DNA of 31,939 bases from a virus. Within the stretch, counting starts at the first letter, position 1; every line of letters begins with the position of its first letter. Shown in pieces: positions 1 through 8,717 of this stretch. The DNA lies in IMG/VR virus record IMGVR_UViG_3300037961_001168, positions 1 through 31,939 of that record; one strand, given 5' to 3'. The notes under the pieces are model-generated. The model did not search any database. It saw only the letters and a list, made by a program, of their open reading frames with translations, and had not been told where the DNA came from. The translations under genes and the position numbers were made by a program.

Positions 1-247
1 GAAAAAAGTCATGGTCGTTATCGCCAGCAGCATTTGTTACTAACAAAATACCACCATCGCCATCGGTCAAAGCCTCTGTTGCGGATCCTGTGCCATCCTC
101 AGTTGTTGTAATTGTCCAATCGGACGCTAAATAAGTATCAAAATCATTAAAGTATGTATGATACTTGTGTGGTGCGGGTGCTTTTAATTTACCTAATGTT
201 CCGTCAGAAGAAACATTGGTAACACCCGAAGTAAAGTGTGTAGTCAT
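1..247 (-). CDS. Partial phage structural protein (C-terminus outside window)
   Basis: The first 82 codons of a minus-strand gene are visible; the rest lies beyond the left edge. The protein begins MTTHFTSGVTNVSSDGTLGK and is rich in Thr, Asp and Gly, with a YFNDFDTYL stretch near residue 32. The ATG at 247 has a strong AGGAGG ribosome-binding site at 254-259. It lies two genes after the major capsid gene, so a virion role is likely. I recognise it only as a type of unassigned protein found next to capsid genes in marine phages; no enzymatic motif is visible. The reading frame is sure, the function is not. Confidence 0.7.
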   Translation of the reverse strand, partial: MTTHFTSGVTNVSSDGTLGKLKAPAPHKYHTYFNDFDTYLASDWTITTTEDGTGSATEALTDGDGGILLVTNAAGDNDHDFF

Positions 248-353
248 AATCAGCCTCCTATAAATTAGCCATTGCAAACACCATTGTCTGCAACAATTAG
301 TTCTACATCTTTTATAATACTACTCGTATAGCTTATCTGCAACACAGATAGGT

Positions 354-584
354 TTAGATGTTTTCATTGCGTTTTTTAAAATGCACTCTAATAAAATATT
401 TTCTTGTAAATGAAACTAAAGTAAAAACTATTGTTTGAAAAACTGCTGTTGGTATAACGCCAAAACCAATCCATCTACAAATTGAAATTACAGCTAAAGC
501 TACTGGAAAAGCCATAACAAAACCAACGCCCACATCTAATAGTGCTTCTTTAAATGCTAATTTGTCAAATTTAGGTTTGCTCAT
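354..584 (-). CDS. Small two-helix membrane protein, DUF7220-like
   Basis: A 76-residue protein if translation starts at MSKPKFDKLAF; an in-frame ATG five codons upstream is possible but less typical. An amphipathic N-terminus is followed by two hydrophobic helices at about residues 17-37 and 44-62, then a basic tail (TRKYF...HFKKR). The pattern GVGFVMAFPVALAV ... VFQTIVFTLVSFTRKY resembles the small phage family DUF7220, known from many phages but without an established function. It lies after the terminator that follows the capsid gene, so it probably depends on read-through or on its own promoter. Confidence 0.6.
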   Translation of the reverse strand: MSKPKFDKLAFKEALLDVGVGFVMAFPVALAVISICRWIGFGVIPTAVFQTIVFTLVSFTRKYFIRVHFKKRNENI

Positions 585-627
585 TATACAAATATACATT
601 TATTTACAAACTTTTACAAATTAACAT

Positions 628-655
628 AAAAAAAGGGCCCTATTTGGACCCTTTT
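628..655 (-). terminator. Rho-independent terminator after the capsid gene
   Basis: Read on the minus strand, a 10-bp stem (AAAAGGGTCC / GGGCCCTTTT, one G-U wobble) closes a 5-base loop (AAATA) and continues into a run of seven T. It lies about 40 bases after the stop of the major capsid gene, at the end of the head operon. On the plus strand the wobble becomes an A-C mismatch, so the hairpin is built for minus-strand RNA. Confidence 0.88.
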
Positions 656-695
656 AATTGTAATACTGAGTAATAAAGTGTATTACGACTTCAAA

Positions 696-1613
696 TTATG
701 CACCTTGAGATCCATAGATACCTCTCCAGTCGGAGAAGCCAAATGAATATCTTTCTCTTGCTTTATATCTAATGTTGCCTGTAGAGAAGTCTGGTTCCAT
801 AGATGTTTCCATTGGAGATCTTTGGAACATTTTTAGACCTTCGCCCATGCTGTTTACAGATGTAAGAACAAAGAAAGCATCTGGATCAGATAGATAATGG
901 TTTACAACGTAACCACCAGGTAAAACACCTGTGTTTCTGATTGCGTTGATGTCATTATCAGCTGTGCCAGATCTTTGTTGAGAGTTTAAAATTCTATCAG
1001 CAACAAATACTAATTGTGGTGGTATTACCAACTTGTCAGCTTGTACTGAGATTGTTAAACCTCTGTCATCTGTAAATGTAGATATATCAATCAATGCGTC
1101 TTCTAGTGAAGCCTCATTTAAGTCAGCCATAGTAGTAGCTCTATTAGCAGCTGATCCACCACCTGCAAGTGGGTGAGCAGTGTTAATAAGTGATACTCCA
1201 TCGCCTCCTGTGAAGCTAGATGAGAAAGCATTGTTTAAAACATCGGCACCTTTGACTTCCTTAGTGTTAGCCATAGATTTTGCTAATGCTTTAACATATC
1301 GTTTACCCAGACTGTCATAAAGATTGTCTTCAACTGCTTCTTCTGTAAGAGCGAAAGCTAACGCCACTGTATCGTGGGTATATCTTGCGCTGTAACTTTC
1401 AGATGCGCTGTCAAAAATAACTCCTTGACCTTCTGATTTTACTGGTGCGGAACCAAAACCGGTAACTAACACCTCTTCTTCAAATGCTCTATTTGAATCC
1501 TCGATGACGAAAATATCTTCATACTCTCTGTCATATTGGTCATAGGACATACCGAAAAGTGCGTTTAGACCAGGCTCTAGCTCTTTCGCTAATTGTGCTC
1601 TTGAAATAGCCAT
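696..1613 (-). CDS. Major capsid protein (Mu gpT-like, HK97 fold)
   Basis: A 305-residue protein forming the icosahedral shell. The start MAISRAQLAKELEPGLNALF and the stretches EEEVLVTGFGSAPVK, LTEEAVEDNLYDSL and VLNNAFSSSFTGGDGV match the Mu-like head subunit gpT type of capsid protein, very common in marine phages. The length is normal and no N-terminal delta domain or protease site is evident. That fits the separate scaffold gene at 2715-3635 and the absence of a head protease gene. It ends the head gene block (portal, co-chaperonin, scaffold, two small virion proteins, capsid) and is followed by a strong terminator. Confidence 0.95.
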   Translation of the reverse strand: MAISRAQLAKELEPGLNALFGMSYDQYDREYEDIFVIEDSNRAFEEEVLVTGFGSAPVKSEGQGVIFDSASESYSARYTHDTVALAFALTEEAVEDNLYDSLGKRYVKALAKSMANTKEVKGADVLNNAFSSSFTGGDGVSLINTAHPLAGGGSAANRATTMADLNEASLEDALIDISTFTDDRGLTISVQADKLVIPPQLVFVADRILNSQQRSGTADNDINAIRNTGVLPGGYVVNHYLSDPDAFFVLTSVNSMGEGLKMFQRSPMETSMEPDFSTGNIRYKARERYSFGFSDWRGIYGSQGA

Positions 1614-1628
1614 ATTAATTTACCTCGC

Positions 1629-2216
1629 TTATGCTAAACCAGCACCTTTTTGTCCCATGATGTGATTTTGAATCACACAAAGAACATTGGTGTTTGACGA
1701 TGCAACATCGTCGTTATCGGGATCCTGAGAGATGTCAATACATTTGAGCGGTAACGTAGCTGTTGTTGCACCAGTTGTTACATCTAGCTCAAGATTGGAT
1801 CTTCCAGACTTAGTATCGCCAACAGGTGAACCATCAACAATGTCAAAGTTACCAAACAGGTCTGCTACCGGGAAGGTATCATCTGCTTGTACTTCAAACA
1901 CAATATTTGGATCATCTATGACGCTTGCAATAATATCCGAAGCAGAAATACTGCCAGGATAATAGTTTTTAAAGACTTGCTCGCCCGTGGTTGGATCGGT
2001 GTAAGAAACACCATTAAACACTCCGACAATAGGAACAGTTCCAGTTGCGGTGTGTCTGCCAATTACGCCAGCTGTCAGTTGAGTTACAAGATCGCCTTGA
2101 AATATTGGAGTTGTAGCTCCACTTGCGATTCTGTATCTTGACTGACCACCAGAATAAGGTGCTCCGCCCATCTCACGAACAGGTCTTAAACCAAATGCGG
2201 CATCTTTATTTGCCAT
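1629..2216 (-). CDS. Probable capsid decoration/structural protein
   Basis: A 195-residue protein encoded directly before the major capsid gene (15 bases apart), with an AGGAGAAAATCTT leader before its ATG. It starts MANKDAAFGLRPVREMGGAP and is rich in Gly, Thr, Asp and Val, with many predicted short beta strands and no catalytic motif. Proteins with this type of N-terminus (NKDAAFGLRPV) sit next to the capsid gene in many marine phages and are presumed head decoration or stabilisation proteins. The call rests mainly on position and general likeness. Confidence 0.6.
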   Translation of the reverse strand: MANKDAAFGLRPVREMGGAPYSGGQSRYRIASGATTPIFQGDLVTQLTAGVIGRHTATGTVPIVGVFNGVSYTDPTTGEQVFKNYYPGSISASDIIASVIDDPNIVFEVQADDTFPVADLFGNFDIVDGSPVGDTKSGRSNLELDVTTGATTATLPLKCIDISQDPDNDDVASSNTNVLCVIQNHIMGQKGAGLA

Positions 2217-2238
2217 AAGATTTTCTCCTAATCGTTAA

Positions 2239-2718
2239 TTACTTTTTTCCAAAAGTAACATTAGACTTTCTATCAGAGTCATACTTTACATATCTGCTAT
2301 CTTTTCTAGACTCATTAAACATATTATTGTCTAACGCTTCCTTTTTCATTCTAGCTTGATCCTCATAATAAGCATTACGCTCCTCACGAGTTTCTGTAGG
2401 TATTTTCGCCAATAGTAAGCCTTCGCTATATACTAAGCCAGCGTGTCTACCTGTATCAGCAGTTGGATAAGAATATTCAGCAGGTAAGTCAGTCCCTCTT
2501 ACGAGTTCCCAACCCTCTCTGATTCTTCTTGCCACATTTGCTTTATCCTCTTGGCCCAACATGGATTCTCTTATCCAACGATATTCGTACCCTTCTGGTG
2601 CCGGAGGAGTTTCAAGTTTTCTTACTGGCCTCCATGGTTGTCTTCGAGTATTTTTAGCGTGATTCTCGGATTCACGAGATTTTCTGGATTGTATTCCTTC
2701 ATTATTAGCTTCTGTCAT
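2239..2718 (-). CDS. Conserved head-region protein of unknown function
   Basis: A 159-residue, highly charged protein. A basic N-terminus (residues 10-35) is followed by a recognisable core, EGYEYRWIRESMLGQEDKAN and VARRIREGWELVRG, which I know as a recurring unassigned protein next to capsid genes of marine phages. Its last part (ETREERNAYYEDQ...) is likely helical. It overlaps the scaffold gene by four bases (ATGA), so the two are translationally coupled. A virion or assembly role is likely; no enzymatic motif is visible. Confidence 0.6.
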   Translation of the reverse strand: MTEANNEGIQSRKSRESENHAKNTRRQPWRPVRKLETPPAPEGYEYRWIRESMLGQEDKANVARRIREGWELVRGTDLPAEYSYPTADTGRHAGLVYSEGLLLAKIPTETREERNAYYEDQARMKKEALDNNMFNESRKDSRYVKYDSDRKSNVTFGKK

Positions 2719-3635
2719 TTTGCCTCCCTGTTAGCTATTTTTTGTTTTTCTTTAGCAACGGATTTTAACCATACGTCATCTGCCATGCCATGCGGTTTAA
2801 TCCCACGGAGCGTTTCGACTTCACTTTTTGTGAAAGATACGCCGTTCTTTTTGCCTTGTGTTTTTTGCCGACTTCCTACGGAAGCAGAGGCGACTCTTTG
2901 CACAGCGGGTCCGCCCTCACTTTGTCCAGCATTATCGGATTGTAAACCCGGATAAACTTTATAAACTCTTGAATTTAACTCATTATAATACTCTTCTGAG
3001 TCTGGTTCATAGCCTTCTTGAACCAAATTTACATGAGTAAAATACGCATATTGTGTTGGTTCAGCATCTTGACCATACCATTGATTTTGTTTTTGCCAAC
3101 TCAAAGCCTTTTCTGATGGCGGTTCTGGTTGAGCTTGTTGCGGTTGTTGCGGTTGTTGTTGCTGATAAGGAACATATTGCGACTGTTGTGCTGTTTGTTC
3201 CTGTTTTTGTTTTGCAACTCTAATTTTTTCTTTTTGTATAGAAACCTCAGATTTTAAACTGTCAGCCTTTGACATAAGATCTGCGTCGCCAGCAGAGTGA
3301 GCTCTTTTGTAGAGATCATTTGCCTCTCTTTCTTTAGCCTCAACTGCCTCTTCTTCTTTTTGCAGTATAGTTTGTTGTTGTTGCATCGCATGTTGATAGT
3401 AATTTTGAGCCTCTACTTCTTTTTGTTGTAAAGCAGCTTCTAATTTTGCAGCTCTTTCTTCTGTTGCACGATTACGGGCGTTTAGTTTATTAATACGCTT
3501 AGATACACTTTTGGTGTAATTTTCTAACTCGTCTTCACTTGAAGCATCGGACGACGCTTCGTTTTCAGTCACTTCTACCTCAATTTCATCAACCTCTGGT
3601 TGCTGAACTTCTTTTACTTCGTTTTCTGTTGTCAT
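2715..3635 (-). CDS. Capsid scaffolding protein
   Basis: 306 residues with the design of a scaffold: a very acidic N-terminus (residues 1-45), a long coiled coil (about 45-150), a Gln/Pro-rich linker (about 150-180, including a QQQQPQQPQQ tract), and a C-terminal part with WQKQNQWYGQDAEPTQYAYF. The W..Q.QW.G.D motif followed by a YEPDSEEYYNELNSRV-type segment is typical of scaffold proteins of marine podovirus-like phages. It would guide assembly of the capsid protein around the portal and leave before DNA fills the head. The genes on both sides overlap it by four bases. Confidence 0.8.
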   Translation of the reverse strand: MTTENEVKEVQQPEVDEIEVEVTENEASSDASSEDELENYTKSVSKRINKLNARNRATEERAAKLEAALQQKEVEAQNYYQHAMQQQQTILQKEEEAVEAKEREANDLYKRAHSAGDADLMSKADSLKSEVSIQKEKIRVAKQKQEQTAQQSQYVPYQQQQPQQPQQAQPEPPSEKALSWQKQNQWYGQDAEPTQYAYFTHVNLVQEGYEPDSEEYYNELNSRVYKVYPGLQSDNAGQSEGGPAVQRVASASVGSRQKTQGKKNGVSFTKSEVETLRGIKPHGMADDVWLKSVAKEKQKIANREAK

Positions 3636-4075
3636 AAGCTCACTATGTCATCTGGATTGAGAATGGTGGCTATTACTTCATCATCATTGATGATTCTAAC
3701 CTCCGCACCATCTTCAAGTTTAAATCTTGAACCGGAGTAACGTCCAATTAAAACCCATTGTTTTTCTTCACACCAAGGTTTATCTCCAAATCTAGCCTTA
3801 TCGTTATAGCATTGTGGTCCTTTTTTGACAACATAAGCTACTATACTTGCTAGAGCCTCACGATCTTTTGTTTCTTTTGTAAGTATAATACCGCCTTCTG
3901 TTTTTGCTTTACCAGCATAGGGCAGCACTAACATTCTCCATCCTGTTGGTTGTGGCATCCGTTCTAATATTGAAGCGTCCAACTTTTCTGGATTTAAAAC
4001 CACTTCTTCGGGATCTACATAGGCCTCTGCCACTTTTTTTGCCATTATGTTGTTTTCTACTGCTTCTGAACTCAT
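3632..4075 (-). CDS. GroES-like co-chaperonin
   Basis: 147 residues. From residue about 44 the protein follows the GroES/Cpn10 fold: GWRMLVLPYAGKAKTEGGII, a mobile-loop-like GGIILT, a middle section with KKGPQCYND, then WVLIGRYSGSRFKLEDGAEV and a C-terminal DDEVIATI. The 43-residue N-terminal extension is not part of GroES. It probably caps the host GroEL chamber during folding of the capsid protein, as T4 gp31 does. Its place between portal and scaffold supports this. Start ATG at 4075 overlaps the stop of the preceding gene (ATGA). Confidence 0.85.
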   Translation of the reverse strand: MSSEAVENNIMAKKVAEAYVDPEEVVLNPEKLDASILERMPQPTGWRMLVLPYAGKAKTEGGIILTKETKDREALASIVAYVVKKGPQCYNDKARFGDKPWCEEKQWVLIGRYSGSRFKLEDGAEVRIINDDEVIATILNPDDIVSL

Positions 4076-4254
4076 ATATCTTTTCCTAGATCACTTATCT
4101 CGTTTGCAATATAGTATAAAGCAGAAAGCTCTCCTTGCAAATATTTATAATGTTCTATATCTTTTAGGCCACCAGACATTAAAGTTTCTTGTATTTGCTT
4201 TTCTCTGCTTTCAATCAATCTCTTGATTTTAGCCATTAAATCTATTTCGTCCAT
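4072..4254 (-). CDS. Small helical protein of the head operon
   Basis: 60 residues, predicted as two helices forming a short coiled coil (MDEIDLMAKIKRLIESREKQ, then LKDIEHYKYLQGELSALYYI). No catalytic motif. Small proteins with the YLQGELSAL pattern occur beside portal genes in many marine phages; their function is not known to me. It is tightly packed between the histone-like gene and the co-chaperonin gene, so a role in head assembly or connection is plausible. Confidence 0.6.
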   Translation of the reverse strand: MDEIDLMAKIKRLIESREKQIQETLMSGGLKDIEHYKYLQGELSALYYIANEISDLGKDI

Positions 4255-4557
4255 TTACGATTTTTTCTTTGGTCTGCCTCTTTTAGCTGGAGCTTTTTTT
4301 GTTGTTTTTTTAGCAACTGTTTTCTTTTTAGCTGGAGTTTTTTTAACAACTGGCTTTTCTTCTACAACAACTTCCTTTTTTACAGGTAAGCCTTGTTCAA
4401 TTTGTGCCATTTTGTTAGCTATTCTTTTAAGATTTGCCTGGTGCTTTTTTTCTTCTGCTTCTTGCGCAGCTTTTAAGTCCTCGGCTTCTTTAATTCTTTC
4501 AGCTTTTTTTTCAGCTTTAAGTTTTTTAATCGCTTCTAATTTATATGATGTTGTCAT
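4255..4557 (-). CDS. Lysine-rich histone H1-like protein with AT-hook
   Basis: 100 residues in two parts. Residues 8-55 are a charged helix rich in Lys, Ala and Glu, likely a coiled coil. Residues 72-100 are a Lys/Ala/Pro/Thr tail like the C-terminal tails of histone H1, ending in KRGRPKKK (92-99), which contains the RGRP core of an AT-hook that binds the minor groove of AT-rich DNA. It overlaps the portal gene by four bases. Known relatives of such tails bind and condense DNA; its location in the head operon suggests it acts in packaged or replicating phage DNA. This function is inferred from composition. Confidence 0.7.
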   Translation of the reverse strand: MTTSYKLEAIKKLKAEKKAERIKEAEDLKAAQEAEEKKHQANLKRIANKMAQIEQGLPVKKEVVVEEKPVVKKTPAKKKTVAKKTTKKAPAKRGRPKKKS

Positions 4558-7043
4558 AACAAGCCTCTTATTTTATTTTCTAATTCGAGTAATTTCAAAT
4601 CAGCATTTTGTTTTAATCTATCGATTGCTACTTCGAGTTTATCATCTGCAATGTCTTTTTGCACACCCATACGCTCTTGTTGTAATTGAGCATCGAGCAT
4701 TTTTTCTTGTGCTCTTTGCTGTTGTTTTGCCTCAAATTGTTGAGATTCCATATCTAATTCTTTATCTTTAAGATCTAATTCTTGTTTTCTAATATCTACT
4801 AGAGGATCTACATTATTGTTCATTCCTATAGATTGTAAGAACTCACTAGCTAATTGAGCCATTATTGTTGAGCTGTATTGTTCTACAATCATTTGCATTT
4901 GTTGCATAATCATTTGTGCTTCTTCTGGTGATACTTGTTGCATCTGTGCTTGTATCTGTGCCATTTGTTGTTTTGTTTCTTCTGGCATTTGTTCTTGTGC
5001 AATTTGGCTTGCTAAGAATTGTAAATGTTGCATGCAATGACTAATAATTAAGGCTTGTACTTGTGGACTTTCTTTAACAATATTGGTTAAAAACAAACTT
5101 TTGTGTGCCTCTAAATGTGCTTGGTGGTTTTGTTCTGGAAAAGCCTGAGCAGGTTGTCCCATTAAAAGTGTAGAATTTTCGATCCCAGCATCGACTGGTC
5201 GTGGTGTCATGTCTGGTGGTGGTTGTAATAATGACTCAACATTATCCACACCCAAAGCTGCATACATTCTACGATATGCTTCATAAATACCAAGTGGTCC
5301 GTGTATTTCTGGATTAGATTGAACCATTTGTAAAAGCTCTTGTGCTAATGTAACTCTTTGACTTTGTGAAAAAATATTAGGATCTGATATAGGAATAATA
5401 TCTACTCTGTCATCAAAGTCTTGTTGTTTTATTTCACTTGGTCCTGTGCCTACTTGAAAAGTGTAAACAGGCGGTAAAAACTCAGCAAAAACCTTAGACA
5501 TTAAGCCAAATTCAATTTTTTGTGAATGATGCAACCTTTTGTGGATTGCGCTCATAACTTTTGTGCCACGCTCTAGCAAAGCGACAGTAGTTCCAACTGG
5601 CATAGCTTGGTTCATATCACCAACATTCATGTCAGCTATTGCAGCAAATCTTTTACCAGAGTCGACCAATATACCGAGTAATTGCATCAATACGCTACTA
5701 GGCTCTTTAATAGGTAACGGAATTAAGTTTTCTCGCAAAGATCCGCCAGTCGTATCTATATCTCTAAACTCTCCGGGTTGTAGTGGATCATCCTCATCTC
5801 TAATCCTCATACCTCTAGCTTTAAAACCAGCTGGTAAATTTGCTAATGTTCCTGCGTCTATAAGTTGTCTTAATATTGATGTTGATGCTTTTGATAATCC
5901 GCCAATCATGTGTGACAGTCCAAGACCATAAAAACCAAGACCAGGCATAAATTTATATTGAACAAAATAATTAATTTTATTTTTTAGTAAATCATTTGGT
6001 AAATAATTTCTGCGAATAGATAATACTTTTTCTGAGTCCTCTTCTATAGTTACTATGTAAGGTAGTTTGAGTCCAGTAGGATTACCTTGTTCGTCTACAT
6101 CCTCAAAACCCTCTATATCTAAAACAGTATGTACTTCATAAACTGTTCTATTTCTATTTTCTTTATATGATGGTGAAACGCCTTGTATTTCATCTATGGC
6201 TTCTGCTATATCAGAAAGATCATCTGAATAACTTTCAGAACCTATGTCTACATTTGCGTAAAATCCAGACAGTTGTTGTTTTTTAATCTCATTAGCTGAC
6301 ATGCTAATAGCATGAGTAATTCTTTCGGCTGAACTTATGTCTGGTGCTTCATAAGGAACAATTAAGTCTTCTGGTGGTATAAACTTAGAAACTGCTCTAT
6401 TTAGAACAAAATCAAAATAAACTTTTTTAAATGTAGATCCTGCTAATGGTAAATAAAACAACATTTGGTCTAACTCTGGATCATATTCCTCCATTACATT
6501 CATAATGTAATAGTTCATAAACTCTTGTACTCTTTCTGCTTGATTTTCTGTTTCTACTGTACGAGCACCAACTATTTCTGTTTTTACAGGTCCTTTTGCT
6601 GGCAACATTTCTTTGTAAGCCTGCGCTTGGAATTGAGTAGCGGCTTCTGCCAAAATCGGATGGACTACGCCAGAACTACCTTCAAATGGTTGCGATCTTG
6701 AGTCATCAAACTTCATACCTAAATATTTAAGGCCGTCGGTATAAGTTTTTTCCCACTCGGACCTAGATTGTTTATCGCTTTTAATTGAGCTTAGTAAATC
6801 GTTTGATATGTTTTGCAGTATATCTTCGCCTAAAAAATCTACTAAATTAGAATTAAAATCCATCTCTTGAGGCTGTGAGCCTTGTATTTCTTCGTCAATA
6901 AACAAATTTTCATTTTCTACAAGTATTTCAGCAGCTTCTCTAATTTGATCTTCTCTTGTGGTATCAAGAGGTATTTCAACAGCAGAGCCTTGTACTCTTA
7001 CATCTGGATTATCTTCTGTGCCTAATTTTTTATCTATCGCCAT
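4554..7043 (-). CDS. Portal protein
   Basis: 829 residues, the size of the large portal type of P22-like and marine podovirus-like phages. The N-terminal third contains WEKTYTDGLKYLGMKFDDSR and GVVHPILAEAATQFQAQAYK, typical of this portal family. Further on, PVGTTVALLERGTKVMSAIH is another family hallmark, followed by a long Gln/Met-rich helical C-terminus (about residues 650-829) that would form the portal barrel. The protein forms the ring at one capsid vertex through which TerL pumps DNA. It sits right after the large terminase and one tiny gene. Confidence 0.93.
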   Translation of the reverse strand: MAIDKKLGTEDNPDVRVQGSAVEIPLDTTREDQIREAAEILVENENLFIDEEIQGSQPQEMDFNSNLVDFLGEDILQNISNDLLSSIKSDKQSRSEWEKTYTDGLKYLGMKFDDSRSQPFEGSSGVVHPILAEAATQFQAQAYKEMLPAKGPVKTEIVGARTVETENQAERVQEFMNYYIMNVMEEYDPELDQMLFYLPLAGSTFKKVYFDFVLNRAVSKFIPPEDLIVPYEAPDISSAERITHAISMSANEIKKQQLSGFYANVDIGSESYSDDLSDIAEAIDEIQGVSPSYKENRNRTVYEVHTVLDIEGFEDVDEQGNPTGLKLPYIVTIEEDSEKVLSIRRNYLPNDLLKNKINYFVQYKFMPGLGFYGLGLSHMIGGLSKASTSILRQLIDAGTLANLPAGFKARGMRIRDEDDPLQPGEFRDIDTTGGSLRENLIPLPIKEPSSVLMQLLGILVDSGKRFAAIADMNVGDMNQAMPVGTTVALLERGTKVMSAIHKRLHHSQKIEFGLMSKVFAEFLPPVYTFQVGTGPSEIKQQDFDDRVDIIPISDPNIFSQSQRVTLAQELLQMVQSNPEIHGPLGIYEAYRRMYAALGVDNVESLLQPPPDMTPRPVDAGIENSTLLMGQPAQAFPEQNHQAHLEAHKSLFLTNIVKESPQVQALIISHCMQHLQFLASQIAQEQMPEETKQQMAQIQAQMQQVSPEEAQMIMQQMQMIVEQYSSTIMAQLASEFLQSIGMNNNVDPLVDIRKQELDLKDKELDMESQQFEAKQQQRAQEKMLDAQLQQERMGVQKDIADDKLEVAIDRLKQNADLKLLELENKIRGLL

Positions 7044-7049
7044 AATTAC

Positions 7050-7226
7050 CTAGTGTATCACTCTTGCTTCATCTTTTTCCATTCCAACTATGTCTGTTAG
7101 CTCACCATCTATAACTAAACCATTCAATTCTGCAATAGCCTGTGCTATTTCGATGGTTTCTGCATGTATGTTAGGTCCGCCATATTCTTTGCCATCCCAA
7201 ACAAACCTAGTTAAATAAATTTTCAA
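7050..7226 (-). CDS. Small conserved phage protein with TTG start
   Basis: A 58-residue protein beginning at a TTG that overlaps the terminase stop by two bases (TTGA). Translation: MKIYLTRFVWDGKEYGGPNI, then HAETIEIAQAIAELNGLVID, ending DEARVIH. The frame is open only from this region and no ATG gives an equal product. Proteins of this type (KIYLT...WDGKEYGGPNI.A.t...A) recur between terminase and portal genes in marine phages, which is the main reason to accept the TTG start. Function unknown. It was overlooked by ATG-based reading because it lacks an ATG. Confidence 0.72.
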   Translation of the reverse strand: MKIYLTRFVWDGKEYGGPNIHAETIEIAQAIAELNGLVIDGELTDIVGMEKDEARVIH

Positions 7227-8704
7227 TAATAAACTGTCCTGTTCTTTTTTAATAATCGCACCTCATCTTGGTAATCTTCATGTAAAGATACAAAACCACC
7301 TTGTCGGAAACGCATCAAGGCCATTGTAGCACTATCGCAATAGTCATCATAATCTCCAAATGGGAATGACGCCATTTCTTCTATTACTTCTTCTGCAAAA
7401 TCATGCTCTGGTGCCCATACCATACCAGACTCAAACATGGGTGCGACACTATTCATTCTTGCTATTTTGTCTTGACCTCTACTTGGTGAGTAAGCAGTAA
7501 CAGGTATTCCCATTCTTCTTAATTCATGCGTAAGCGGTGTTCCAGATGCTTTTGCTTCAATAAGAACACAATCCGGCTCCCAATATCTATATTCTTCTAA
7601 AGCCATGCGTTTCAACTCTGGAAAGTCACAACGCACCCTTTTTGCGTCAAGTAGTATTATTTCATCTGCGTCTTCTTCTCTATTGAATATTGCCCAGGTC
7701 GTTATAGCAGAATAATCTGCTGTTTCTTTTTTTGAGAACGCAGTATCGTAACTTTGTATTACATAAGAGTAATCTGGAATATCTGGGTTTTCCCATCTTT
7801 TCCACCACTCTCTTTTTACTATAGATCCCTCTTCTGCGGTAGGATTTTGCATCCACTGACTATTCCATTTAGATATAGGTAAAGACGCTTTAACACCTAG
7901 CAACTCATCTTTTTTCCAAAACTCTGGCCATAACGGATCCTCTGATTCTGGCATGATTGCCGGAAACTCAACCACTTCCCATTTATCAGCATGGTCTTCG
8001 CCTTGTTTATTTAGGACTTTGCCAACCAAGTCTTTAGTGCTCCATCTTGTCATTACTATCACAATTATTCCGCCTGGTTGTAAACGCTGTCTTGGTCCAG
8101 ATGTGTACCATTCGTAAGCCGATTCTAAGGCTTTTGGTGACATGGCATCTTGTTCAGAATGAGGATCATCAATAACTAAAAGATCCGCACCACGACCTGT
8201 AATTGCACCACCAACACCAGCAGCAAAAAACTCACCTTCTTGATTACTGGTCCAACGACCTGCTGATTTATTATCCGCTTGTAGTTTTAATTCTGGAAAC
8301 ACATGTTGATATTCTTCGCTATCTATTATGTTTCTGACCTTACGACCAAAACGCACAGCTAACTCAGCGGTGTGTGTGGTTTGTATAATTTTTAAATCGC
8401 CTCTGCGGCCCATCATCCAAGCTGGAAAAAATGTTGAGGCAAACTCTGATTTTGAGTGCCTTGGTGGTAAACATACGATTAGTCGTTTTAATTTACCATC
8501 GGCAATCCTGTTAAATTTATCAGCAATGATTTTATGGTGTCTGCCCTCTATAAACTCTGGCCACATGTGTTTTACGAAAGAAATAAAATCGGCTTGGCAA
8601 GAGTCTTGTTTTTCTAACTGATCGTAACGATTTAATAGAGCTACAGCTTCGGCTTTATCTTGCTCCGATAAAATATCAAAATCTTTGAAAGAAACCTCGT
8701 TCAT
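7223..8704 (-). CDS. terL: Terminase large subunit (TerL)
   Basis: 493 residues: the ATP-driven DNA packaging motor and genome-cutting nuclease. The N-terminal ATPase shows a Walker A-like LPPRHSKSE (79-87) and Walker B LLVIDDPH (175-182), with a coupling segment near IIVIVMTRWS. The C-terminal RNase H-like nuclease has its acidic residues at D320 (SYDTAF), E383 (LIEAKASG) and D457 (DYCDSA). The length is normal and nothing appears to be missing. The small subunit gene is about 20 kb away at 28326-28832, an unusual separation. Two RNA hairpins lie just before the start. Confidence 0.95.
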   Translation of the reverse strand: MNEVSFKDFDILSEQDKAEAVALLNRYDQLEKQDSCQADFISFVKHMWPEFIEGRHHKIIADKFNRIADGKLKRLIVCLPPRHSKSEFASTFFPAWMMGRRGDLKIIQTTHTAELAVRFGRKVRNIIDSEEYQHVFPELKLQADNKSAGRWTSNQEGEFFAAGVGGAITGRGADLLVIDDPHSEQDAMSPKALESAYEWYTSGPRQRLQPGGIIVIVMTRWSTKDLVGKVLNKQGEDHADKWEVVEFPAIMPESEDPLWPEFWKKDELLGVKASLPISKWNSQWMQNPTAEEGSIVKREWWKRWENPDIPDYSYVIQSYDTAFSKKETADYSAITTWAIFNREEDADEIILLDAKRVRCDFPELKRMALEEYRYWEPDCVLIEAKASGTPLTHELRRMGIPVTAYSPSRGQDKIARMNSVAPMFESGMVWAPEHDFAEEVIEEMASFPFGDYDDYCDSATMALMRFRQGGFVSLHEDYQDEVRLLKKNRTVYY

Positions 8705-8717
8705 AAGCGAGCTGGGC

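Noticed and set aside
275-353. Short minus-strand frame ending ELIVADNGVCNG
   Set aside because: Only GTG or TTG starts, about 25 residues, no ribosome-binding site and no recognisable relative.
4223-4771. 182-residue plus-strand open frame with hydrophobic stretches
   Set aside because: It is antisense to the histone-like and portal genes; its Phe/Leu richness only mirrors their Lys- and Glu-rich codons.
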